Both the position numbers and the translations under genes were made by a program. From Alteribacillus bidgolensis (GTDB lineage Bacteria > Bacillota > Bacilli > Bacillales > Marinococcaceae), in assembly GCF_002886255.1 (NCBI RefSeq), contig NZ_KZ614149.1:2604001-2668000 (forward strand): 64,000 bases of DNA. Reading direction: 5' to 3'. The stretch's first letter is position 1, and each line of letters starts with the position of its first letter. The notes below the pieces were generated by a model. That model searched no databases. It saw only the letters and a list, made by a program, of their open reading frames with translations, and was not told the DNA's origin. Of the stretch, positions 45,582 to 52,255 are shown in pieces.

Positions 45582-45884
45582 ATGAACAAAAAAATGCTTT
45601 ACACTGCTGCTTCAGCTTTAATGGCCATGGGAGTACTTACAGCTTGCGGCGGAGAAGCGGAAGAAGAGGAACCGGCCGTGGAAGAGGAACCAGCAGAAGA
45701 CGCAGGAACCGATTTGAATGAAGATACAGAACAGAACACAGAAGAGGAAGGAACAGAAGAAGAAGGAACAGAAGAAGAAGGAGCAGAAGAGGAAGGAGCA
45801 GAAGAGGAAGAAATGGAAGAAGGTGATTTAGAACTAGATGACGCAGAAGATGACAGCGAGGAAGAGACAGAAGAAGGTGCATAA
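45582..45884 (+). CDS. Glu-rich lipoprotein
   Basis: 100 residues with a lipoprotein signal (MNKKMLYTAASALMAMGVLTAC, cleaved before Cys22). The rest is almost wholly acidic: more than half Glu or Asp, with tandem T/A-EEEG units encoded by a 15-bp repeat at 45738-45812. No fold is expected; it would be a disordered, highly negative surface tether. Similar acidic lipoproteins occur in salt- and alkali-adapted bacilli. The repeat could change length by slippage. Flanked by repeat copies C and D. Confidence 0.75.
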   Translation: MNKKMLYTAASALMAMGVLTACGGEAEEEEPAVEEEPAEDAGTDLNEDTEQNTEEEGTEEEGTEEEGAEEEGAEEEEMEEGDLELDDAEDDSEEETEEGA

Positions 45885-45887
45885 TTA

Positions 45888-45986
45888 GGAAAACTTGGCT
45901 TACCGCCTAGTCCAAATGCCGGAAGTCGTAGTTTTGCTTATACTTTAATCCTTTAACAAAGTTAAACATTCTTAAAGTATAAAAAG
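45888..45986 (+). repeat. Interspersed palindromic repeat, copy D (full length)
   Basis: Both modules present: AAAACTTGGCTTACCGCC ... CCGGAAGTCGTAGTTTT, then CTTTAACAAAGTTAAACATT. It begins four bases after the lipoprotein stop codon and lies in the convergent gap to the RDD gene. Confidence 0.85.
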
Positions 45987-46085
45987 GAACAGTATGTATT
46001 TTAAATAAATCATTCATTTTTCATAACGTTGTCCACTGCATCCCCGTTCTCATAAGGACAATTCCAGGCCCCTTTATCCGGTACA

Positions 46086-46124
46086 AAAAGGATTGCCTCT
46101 TTCTAAGGATAAGCAATCCTTTCC
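46086..46124. terminator. Terminator hairpin
   Basis: AAAGGATTGC and GCAATCCTTT enclose a 16-base loop between convergent genes. Confidence 0.7.
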
Positions 46125-46197
46125 TAGCCGGATATTTTCATAAAACAATCCCATTTATGAAGGAGAAACATTTATAACGCGAGTTTTCGTTATCAGA

Positions 46198-46674
46198 TCA
46201 TAGTGATTGTTTCTTTCTCGTAACCACCGCACTCCATATATACACGAATATAAGTATATAAACCATTCCTCCCATAACATAAAAAGTGAACGATATTTCT
46301 CCATCTCCAGCACTGATTATCCGATACACGAAAAAGTGTGACAGTTCCCATGGCAGAAACTTTAATAACGTTCGAAAAAAACCGAGTCGTAAAGAAAGAC
46401 CTTCCCCGTTTTTATCGACGACGCGAAGCCCCATTTTCCGTTTACCCAACGATTGACCACCAATTTTGGAATCACTAATAATAAAGTAGAGAGATACCGG
46501 CAAAGTCACCATGAAGAAACCTGCAAACTGCGCTGTAATAAGCGATCCACTGAACCACATTTGCATGGACGGAAAGAAAAACACATTTATCACAAGAAGC
46601 AGACCTAGGTAAGCAAAAATAAAGACATAGTCAATCATAAACGCTTTAAAACGATGCATCAGAGAAGCATTCAT
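46198..46674 (-). CDS. RDD-family membrane protein
   Basis: 158 residues, three or four hydrophobic helices. MHRFKAFMIDYVFIF (with the Arg and Asp of the RDD name) starts the domain, and QSLGKRKMGLRVVDKNGEGL is the conserved cytoplasmic loop. Some RDD proteins in halophilic bacilli are reported as Na+/H+ antiporters; for most the role is unknown. ATG at 46674 follows AAAGGTGAC; the frame runs on to 46713 without a ribosome binding site. Confidence 0.82.
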   Translation of the reverse strand: MNASLMHRFKAFMIDYVFIFAYLGLLLVINVFFFPSMQMWFSGSLITAQFAGFFMVTLPVSLYFIISDSKIGGQSLGKRKMGLRVVDKNGEGLSLRLGFFRTLLKFLPWELSHFFVYRIISAGDGEISFTFYVMGGMVYILIFVYIWSAVVTRKKQSL

Positions 46675-46840
46675 TCTTGTCACCTTTTTTATAGAGATAA
46701 ATGTTGCAGACATAGAGTACGAATGATTTGTATTCTCTTATTCGAACTCAAGTACTACAAGGCAAGAAAGTAAATTGAAAAGTACCCATGATGTGAAATA
46801 AAAGCTTTATAACAATATCGCTTCACGGAGGCTGATTATC

Positions 46841-47069
46841 ATGGAATACACATACACTTCCCCCTTGTCTTCTGATCCAAAATGGGAGGCTGTCATAACT
46901 GGTAATAAGCTTTGAAATGTTTTATTATGCTATAAGGACGACAGGTATATGCAGACCATCCTGCTCTTCTAAAACCCCCAAAAGGATCAATGTATTATTT
47001 TTCAGGAGCGTACAAGAAGCGGAAACAGAAGGTTTCGGCCTTGCAAGCGATGCAGGCCGGAACTAACAC
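46841..47069 (+). pseudogene. Ada-type DNA methylphosphotriester repair protein, remnant
   Basis: ATG at 46841 after GGAGGCTGATTATC, reading MEYTYTSPLSSDPKWEAVIT. Then in other frames come FYYAIRTTGICRPSCSSKTP and FRPCKRCRPELT. CRPSC and CKRC are the four zinc-binding cysteines of the Ada N-terminal domain, which repairs methylphosphotriesters. A stop and two frameshifts break it, and the AraC-type domain is absent. Confidence 0.75.
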
Positions 47070-47105
47070 TCTAATGAAGAAATGGTAAAACAAGCAAATT
47101 CTTTT

Positions 47106-47177
47106 TAAAAAAACTCGGCTTGCCGCCAAGGTGGAAGACGTAGTTTTACTTTGATACTTTAGCAAATGTAAACTCCC
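47106..47177 (+). repeat. Interspersed repeat, copy E (shortened)
   Basis: AAAAAAACTCGGCTTGCCGCC, AAGGTGGAAGACGTAGTTTT, ACTTTGATACTTTAGCAAAT and GTAAACTCC: both modules, with internal deletions. It lies in the convergent gap before sdaAA. Confidence 0.65.
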
Positions 47178-47365
47178 TCATTGAAGTAAGGTTATCTTTA
47201 TTTTTTTCTTGATTACTCATTATTTCAATGTAGGAATGTGAAGGCCCTCTCGTATTTTTGGACAGTTTTACCTATTCGTGTTTTCTTGATTTCTTGTTTC
47301 AATGTTTTCAATTTTTTAAAGGCTGGAGTAGTAAAAGTTATAACCATATAGAGAGCACTTTTCCT

Positions 47366-48256
47366 TTACTCGAAACCACCTTTTTTCTTAAACATTCTTT
47401 CTTTTACTTGTTGGCCGGTTTCCGTTGCAGCCAGCCCGCCAAGTGCAGTTTCTTTTAGAGTTCGAGGCATTTCGCTGCCAATATCATACATGGCTTTAAT
47501 CACTTCATCACATGGAATTCTGCTTTTTACCCCTGCCAGAGATAAATCAGCAGCTGAAAATGCTATGGCAGTGCCCATAACATTCCGTTTAATACAAGGT
47601 ACTTCGACAAGCCCTGCTACTGGATCGCATACCAATCCCAATAATGACTTAAGAGCAATAGCTGCAGCATGAACCGCTTGTTCAGGTGACCCGCCTTTAA
47701 GTTCTACGATGGCCCCTGCAGCCATGGCCGTAGCAGAACCTACTTCTGCCTGGCACCCTCCTGCTGCCCCTGAAATAAATGATCGATTAGCAATGACATA
47801 TCCAAGGGCGCTTGCGGTAAATAATCCTTCTACTAATTTTTCAAAAGGAGTATTATCGTTTTTGTGTAAAGAAAAGAGAACACCTGGCAATACGCCCGCA
47901 GCTCCAGCAGTAGGCGTTGCTACTATAATCCCCATTTTGGCATTACTTTCAGAAGTTGCTATAGAGAAACTCATCGCATCACCAATGTAATTGCCCGAGA
48001 GAATAGATTCTTTTTTTACATACTCATTAACACGTAGTGCATCTCCGCCAGAAATTCCGCTAGGTGAAGATGATGGATCCTGAATACCGAGGTCAATGGT
48101 ATCTTTCATTTGTTGTAAACGAGCTGTCATTTTATCAATTAATGCTTCATGGGTTTTTCCAGAATTTTCAACTTCCATATCCAACATAACTTCACTGATT
48201 GTTTTTCCCTCTTCTTCACATTGTTGAATCAGCTCCTTCATTGATTCAATCTTCAT
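47366..48256 (-). CDS. sdaAA: L-serine dehydratase, alpha subunit
   Basis: 296 residues. Catalytic chain of the iron-sulfur L-serine dehydratase, which deaminates serine to pyruvate. SGISGGDALRVNEYVKK, SFISGAAGGCQAEVGSATAM and LLGLVCDPVAGLVEVPCIKR carry the conserved cysteines for the 4Fe-4S cluster. ATG follows GGAGGATCTT and overlaps the end of sdaAB by 11 bp. Last gene of glyA-sdaAB-sdaAA, behind a glycine riboswitch. Confidence 0.93.
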   Translation of the reverse strand: MKIESMKELIQQCEEEGKTISEVMLDMEVENSGKTHEALIDKMTARLQQMKDTIDLGIQDPSSSPSGISGGDALRVNEYVKKESILSGNYIGDAMSFSIATSESNAKMGIIVATPTAGAAGVLPGVLFSLHKNDNTPFEKLVEGLFTASALGYVIANRSFISGAAGGCQAEVGSATAMAAGAIVELKGGSPEQAVHAAAIALKSLLGLVCDPVAGLVEVPCIKRNVMGTAIAFSAADLSLAGVKSRIPCDEVIKAMYDIGSEMPRTLKETALGGLAATETGQQVKERMFKKKGGFE

Positions 48257-48773
48257 AAGATCCTCCCAATGAAGTTTGTCTTTTTAAACTGCACATGTAA
48301 GGTTGTGCAAGCTTCGAAATATTTTCATTTGTACTTATTGGTATATCTACTGTTTTTCCATTTAATAAAAAGATTTTTGACAGGCCGCCGCCTAAAGAGG
48401 CTCCCCCTGCAACCATTGTATATCCTTGTCTTCCAGCTTCTACTTTTACCGTATTCGGATGAGAAAAATAAGGACAGTAATCCTGTAGATGGATGTCAAA
48501 GATAAACCCTCGCTTATTAGCAATTTCCACTGCGGATTTAATATTTGAATCGTTTGTACGCATTCCTAACATTCCACCTACTAAAGCTTTATCTGTACCA
48601 TGGCCCAAATGAGTTTCAGAGAACGATTCATAAAGTGTGATGGAAGCATATTCAGGAGGGCCGCCTAAAAGTTCATAAATAAAATTTCCAATAGAAACAA
48701 CACCTGCTGTATGAGAGCTTGAGGGACCGACCATGATAGGGCCGATAATGTCAAAACAACTTTTAAATTCCAT
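48246..48773 (-). CDS. sdaAB: L-serine dehydratase, beta subunit (no ACT domain)
   Basis: 175 residues. CFDIIGPIMVGPSSSHTAGV is the standard start of the beta chain, and VAGGASLGGGLSKIFLLNG ends the conserved part. B. subtilis SdaAB is about 220 residues with a C-terminal ACT domain; here the chain ends soon after NGKTVDIPISTNENISKLAQ, so that domain is missing. GGAGGAGG lies before the ATG. It overlaps sdaAA by 11 bp, consistent with coupled translation of the two subunits. Confidence 0.9.
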   Translation of the reverse strand: MEFKSCFDIIGPIMVGPSSSHTAGVVSIGNFIYELLGGPPEYASITLYESFSETHLGHGTDKALVGGMLGMRTNDSNIKSAVEIANKRGFIFDIHLQDYCPYFSHPNTVKVEAGRQGYTMVAGGASLGGGLSKIFLLNGKTVDIPISTNENISKLAQPYMCSLKRQTSLGGSYED

Positions 48774-48857
48774 GGTGTTACCTCCTCCGCCTAATTAATG
48801 CAATAATCTTTAGTGACTTCATCCTGTATAGGGAGCAGGAGTATATCTGCGACATTC

Positions 48858-50108
48858 TTATACTTTTATCGAAGGTTGGAATACTGGATAACGTTGGCAT
48901 ATCGACTTTGTTGTCTCTTTAGCCTTATTAAGAGCTGATGCACTCCCTTTGTTTTTTAAGATGGAAGCTATAACTTTTGCTATATCCTTCATTTCGTCAT
49001 TTTTCATCCCCCTGGTTGTTAAGGCAGCTGTTCCCATTCGAATGCCGCTAGTAACAAAAGGGCTTTGCGAATCAAATGGAATGGTGTTTTTATTAACCGT
49101 TATTCCAGCTTGCTCCAAATATTGTTCTGCTTCTTTTCCTGTTAGTCCCCACGATTCGACATTTAAAAGGACAAGGTGGTTATCCGTTCCATTTGATACT
49201 AAGGAAGCTCCATGTTGTTTAAGTGCCTCTCCCAAGGTATATGCATTGCTCATTACTTGTTTTGCATAGATAGTAAAATCTGGGGCTAATGCTTCAAGAA
49301 AACTTACTGCCTTAGCAGCAATAACGTGCATTAAAGGGCCGCCTTGGATTCCTGGAAAAACAGCTTTATTGACTTTTTTTATCATTTCTTCATCGTTCGA
49401 CAAAATAAATCCCCCACGCGGACCTCGTAATGTTTTGTGCGTAGTACTGGTTACCACATCTGCATATGGAAGCGGCGAAGGATGGACACCTCCAGCTATC
49501 AGGCCGGCAATGTGTGCCATATCGACCATTAAAATCGCTCCCACTTTGTCTGCGATCGCTCTAAAGTTGGCGAAATTGATTATTCTAGGGTAAGCGCTTG
49601 TTCCAGCGATGATTAATTTGGGCTTTTCTTTCATTGCTATGGCTTCCAATTCTTCATAATCAATCGTTTGATTATCTTCTCGTACTCCATATGACACAAC
49701 ATCAAACCATTTTCCTGATATACTAACTGGACTCCCATGTGTTAAATGACCTCCGTGAGACAGATCCATACCCATTACTTTATCCCCAGGTTTAAGTAAA
49801 GCGTAAAATACTGCTAAATTTGCTTGTGCACCTGAATGCGATTGAACATTAGCGTACTTCGTACCAAACAACGATTTTAAACGTTCCATAGCAAGATCCT
49901 CGACTATATCCACATATTTACATCCTCCATAATAACGCTTGCCAGGATAGCCTTCTGCATATTTATTTGTCAGTTCACTTCCCATTACTTCTAACACATC
50001 TGGACTCACAAAATTTTCTGATGCAATCAATTCCAACGTATTATGCTGGCGTGACTTTTCTTGTTCGATCGCTTCATAAATCTTCGGATCATTCACTTTT
50101 ACACTCAT
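48858..50108 (-). CDS. glyA: Serine hydroxymethyltransferase
   Basis: 416 residues, a PLP enzyme of full length. The PLP lysine is in DVVTSTTHKTLRGPRGG; ELIASENFVS, YAEGYPGKRYYGGCKYVD and SGAQANLAVFYAL are the other signatures. It interconverts glycine plus methylene-THF with serine. In this operon, with serine dehydratase downstream and a glycine riboswitch upstream, it probably runs toward serine. ATG follows AAGGAGGACT. This may be an extra copy, since a housekeeping glyA is usually in another locus (near upp/atp genes). Confidence 0.95.
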   Translation of the reverse strand: MSVKVNDPKIYEAIEQEKSRQHNTLELIASENFVSPDVLEVMGSELTNKYAEGYPGKRYYGGCKYVDIVEDLAMERLKSLFGTKYANVQSHSGAQANLAVFYALLKPGDKVMGMDLSHGGHLTHGSPVSISGKWFDVVSYGVREDNQTIDYEELEAIAMKEKPKLIIAGTSAYPRIINFANFRAIADKVGAILMVDMAHIAGLIAGGVHPSPLPYADVVTSTTHKTLRGPRGGFILSNDEEMIKKVNKAVFPGIQGGPLMHVIAAKAVSFLEALAPDFTIYAKQVMSNAYTLGEALKQHGASLVSNGTDNHLVLLNVESWGLTGKEAEQYLEQAGITVNKNTIPFDSQSPFVTSGIRMGTAALTTRGMKNDEMKDIAKVIASILKNKGSASALNKAKETTKSICQRYPVFQPSIKV

Positions 50109-50142
50109 ATAAAGAGTCCTCCTTCGAAATAATTTTGGACAT

Positions 50143-50190
50143 AAAAAAGGACAGAGAAAGGTGGTATGTTCACCCTTCTCTGTCCTTTTA
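50143..50190 (-). terminator. Riboswitch expression-platform terminator
   Basis: On the minus strand AAGGACAGAGAAGGGTG pairs with CCACCTTTCTCTGTCCTT, followed by TTTTT, between the second aptamer and glyA. Its 5' arm directly follows the second aptamer. Glycine binding would be expected to prevent this hairpin and turn glyA on. Confidence 0.88.
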
Positions 50191-50352
50191 CCTGAGAGTT
50201 TAGCCTTTAGTAAGGCAGCCCCTTTGGTGGCATTAATTAATGCGCTCTCCAGAGATGCGTCTCATTGTGGTACATATACCTGAGAGATTGGTTCCAAGGG
50301 TTTGTTTTTGGAACTTGCTCCTTCGGTGGCTAAGCTTTGCGCTCTCCCACAA
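50191..50352 (-). promoter_or_regulatory. Tandem glycine riboswitch
   Basis: On the minus strand two aptamers follow each other. Aptamer 1 (50350 to 50279): GGGAGAGCGC, GCCACCGAAGGAGCAA, CTCTCAGG. Aptamer 2 (50250 to 50191): GGAGAGCGC, GCCACCAAAGGGGC, CTCTCAGG. Each has the conserved GGAGAG, GCCGAAGGAGC-like and CUCUCAGG blocks of the gcvT-type motif. The tandem is followed by the terminator. It controls glyA-sdaAB-sdaAA rather than the usual glycine cleavage operon. Confidence 0.95.
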
Positions 50353-50579
50353 TGATCATTCGCCTTTATTTGAATTTATAATAATCTAAAAATTCACCAT
50401 TGTCAATATTTAAAATTGCAAAAACTTTTTGAGTATTAGAAATCACATTGCTGATATGAGCTCTTTTAAAGGGATATAATATAACGTTTTCAAATATAGA
50501 ATGATCAGCAGCTTGGCTTATTTCGCAGCCTGCATTGGTTACAGTTGTGCTTTGTTGTACTTTCGTCAAAGAAGACTCT

Positions 50580-50605
50580 AACGGGTTCACTTCAGACGTG
50601 CAAAC
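50580..50605 (+). repeat. Left terminal inverted repeat of a cassette
   Basis: AACGGGTTCACTT, five variable bases, GTGCAAAC. The inverted partner is at 52013-52038 with the same 13-bp and 8-bp blocks around a different 5-base centre. The similarity continues inward with GT(C/G)A(T/A)TCACA, and several more TCACA words follow in the first 150 bp. Confidence 0.7.
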
Positions 50606-50625
50606 AAGTCATTCACAGACCAAAT

Positions 50626-50663
50626 CGCATGAGATTTCACAACGAAATTCTCATGCGTTTTTT
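50626..50663 (+). terminator. Terminator hairpin
   Basis: CGCATGAGA and TTCTCATGCG form a stem followed by TTTTTTT. Confidence 0.75.
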
Positions 50664-50950
50664 TATTGTTATATAAAGGATTCCTATATCTCGTTCATAC
50701 ATTCACACCTTGAATCACACCCAAATTCGCAAGGGGGAGAAAAAATTATTTCCTGACTGTGATTTTTTTTGCGATTTTGTGTGTGATTGGTCGTGCTTAA
50801 TGAAGGGGTTTGGATATAAATGATAAAATGAATAGTAGAAGGACATAAGAACTGATAAGAGATTATTCTTCAACTAACGGAGCAGTAATGTTTAATAAGG
50901 GTTTTGGGTTTTTATGGTAAAATTTTAAAAGTTGAATAGGGGTAATTTCA

Positions 50951-51145
50951 ATGAATAAAAAACAACTTTATCCTTATTTGATAATGAATATCAGTGTAAA
51001 TTTTATTCTTATACTTAATTTGTTTAGACCTATGGATATTTGGTGGTATTTAGCTCTTATAGCCTTACTATTAAATCTTCCAGGAACGTTTGTAATTCTA
51101 AGAAGATATAAAAAAGCATCAAAGGAATCGAATTTTCCAAAGTAA
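50951..51145 (+). CDS. Small two-helix membrane protein
   Basis: 64 residues with two hydrophobic helices (LIMNISVNFILILNLF and IWWYLALIALLLNLPGTFVI) and a basic tail RRYKKASKES. AGGGG lies eight bases before the ATG. No family recognised. Base composition is lower in GC than the neighbourhood, like the next gene. It lies within the cassette bounded by inverted repeats. Confidence 0.6.
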   Translation: MNKKQLYPYLIMNISVNFILILNLFRPMDIWWYLALIALLLNLPGTFVILRRYKKASKESNFPK

Positions 51146-51269
51146 ATAAAAAAATTGTCATTGTTAAACTATTGGGTGGCGAATGCTGAAAAAGAGTATT
51201 CGTTTTTATGCTATTTGGCAGGATTGTTCAATAAAGGTAATCCATTTATAACTCAGGGGAGGGATTGGA

Positions 51270-51863
51270 ATGTCTCAACGTACTGTTGGTATTTTAATAT
51301 TTAATGAAGTGGAAGTATTAGATTTTGCTGGACCATTTGAGGTTTTTTCTTTGGCAACTTTACCTGATTCGGATATTAAGCCGTTTATAGTTGAAACAAT
51401 CTCAGAAGATGGAGAAATGATTTCAGCCAGAAATGGTCTAAAGGTTACTCCAGACTATAGTTTTAATAACCATCCTAAATTAGATATTATTATTATTCCA
51501 GGGGGATATGGTGCTGAAGAAATTGAAATCAATAACCCTAAAGTAATTCAATGGATAGAGAAACAACAATCAAAGACAGAATTTATGACTTCTGTTTGTA
51601 CAGGTGCATTTCTCCTTGCTAAATCAGGGCTTTTAAATGGAAAAAGGGCTACCACACATTGGATGGACATTGATAGATTAGAAAATGATTTTCCTTTAGT
51701 ATCAGTGCTTCGTGATGTTAAATTTATTGATGAAGGGTCAATTATTACATCTGGTGGTATTTCAGCAGGTATTAACATGTCCTTCCATCTAATTTCTCGG
51801 ATTTATGGAAAATCAGTTTCTAAAGAAATAGCAAAGAGAATGGAATATGATATCAAGTTATAA
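51270..51863 (+). CDS. DJ-1/PfpI family protein
   Basis: 197 residues of the class I glutamine amidotransferase-like DJ-1/PfpI fold. VGILIFNEVEVLDFAGPFEV is the usual start, IIIIPGGYGAEE the oxyanion turn, and MTSVCTGAFLLAKSGLLNG the nucleophile elbow with its Cys; ATTHWMDIDRLE supplies the His. This subgroup includes isonitrile hydratase-like and AraC-linked amidase-like proteins. GGGGAGGGATTGG lies before the ATG. The gene is AT-rich and probably came with the cassette. Role unknown. Confidence 0.85.
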   Translation: MSQRTVGILIFNEVEVLDFAGPFEVFSLATLPDSDIKPFIVETISEDGEMISARNGLKVTPDYSFNNHPKLDIIIIPGGYGAEEIEINNPKVIQWIEKQQSKTEFMTSVCTGAFLLAKSGLLNGKRATTHWMDIDRLENDFPLVSVLRDVKFIDEGSIITSGGISAGINMSFHLISRIYGKSVSKEIAKRMEYDIKL

Positions 51864-51870
51864 GTAATAC

Positions 51871-51900
51871 TCTTCAACTAATGGGTGCGTTTGTTGAAGA
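51871..51900 (+). repeat. TCTTCAAC hairpin repeat
   Basis: TCTTCAACTAATGGGTGCG with TTGTTGAAGA forms a hairpin. A partial copy, CTTCAACTAACGGAGCAG, lies at 50868-50885 before the 64-residue gene. Both resemble short repeats common in bacilli. Confidence 0.5.
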
Positions 51901-51905
51901 ATAAA

Positions 51906-51943
51906 AAAGAGTTTGGATTTTTTCTTATCCAAGCTCTTTTTGT
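51906..51943 (+). terminator. Terminator of the PfpI gene
   Basis: AAAGAGTTTGGAT and ATCCAAGCTCTTT pair, followed by TT. Confidence 0.85.
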
Positions 51944-52012
51944 GTGAATCATACTGTGAATTCCATTGGATATTTCTGTGATTGAACATGTGTTTTCCCA
52001 TGTGATTCACCA

Positions 52013-52038
52013 GTTTGCACCCAACAAGTGAACCCGTT
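52013..52038 (-). repeat. Right terminal inverted repeat of the cassette
   Basis: Reverse complement reads AACGGGTTCACTT, GTTGG, GTGCAAAC, matching the left end at 50580 in 21 of 26 bases. The region just inside has GTGATTCACC, TGTGATTG and GTGAATTCC, mirror images of the TCACA words on the left. Confidence 0.7.
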
Positions 52039-52162
52039 AATATTTTTTCTCCCGCTTTTTAAGTGTACAAGCCATGTTTAGTTCATAAAACATTCGTCTA
52101 AACGAGTTCCAATTCCTCTTGAACAGCACCCCATATTTCATTAAATGGTACACCAATACATG

Positions 52163-52212
52163 AGGCAGGGTATAGTATTCGTGTCCACACGGATAATACC
52201 CTGCCTTTTTTA
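52163..52212 (+). terminator. Long perfect hairpin
   Basis: AGGCAGGGTAT and ATACCCTGCCT with TTTTTT on the plus strand, just beyond the pbpC 3' end. Confidence 0.75.
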
Positions 52213-52255
52213 ACTTTCAGCCTTCCCTCAAACGATTGTGCCTCGAAACAAGACT

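Noticed and set aside
45637..45882. Leu-rich minus-strand frame opposite the Glu-rich lipoprotein
   Set aside because: Pure complement of GAA/GAG repeats; low complexity and no start signal.
50366..50590. 74-residue minus-strand frame beside the glycine riboswitch
   Set aside because: No ribosome binding site or family, and it reaches into the cassette end.
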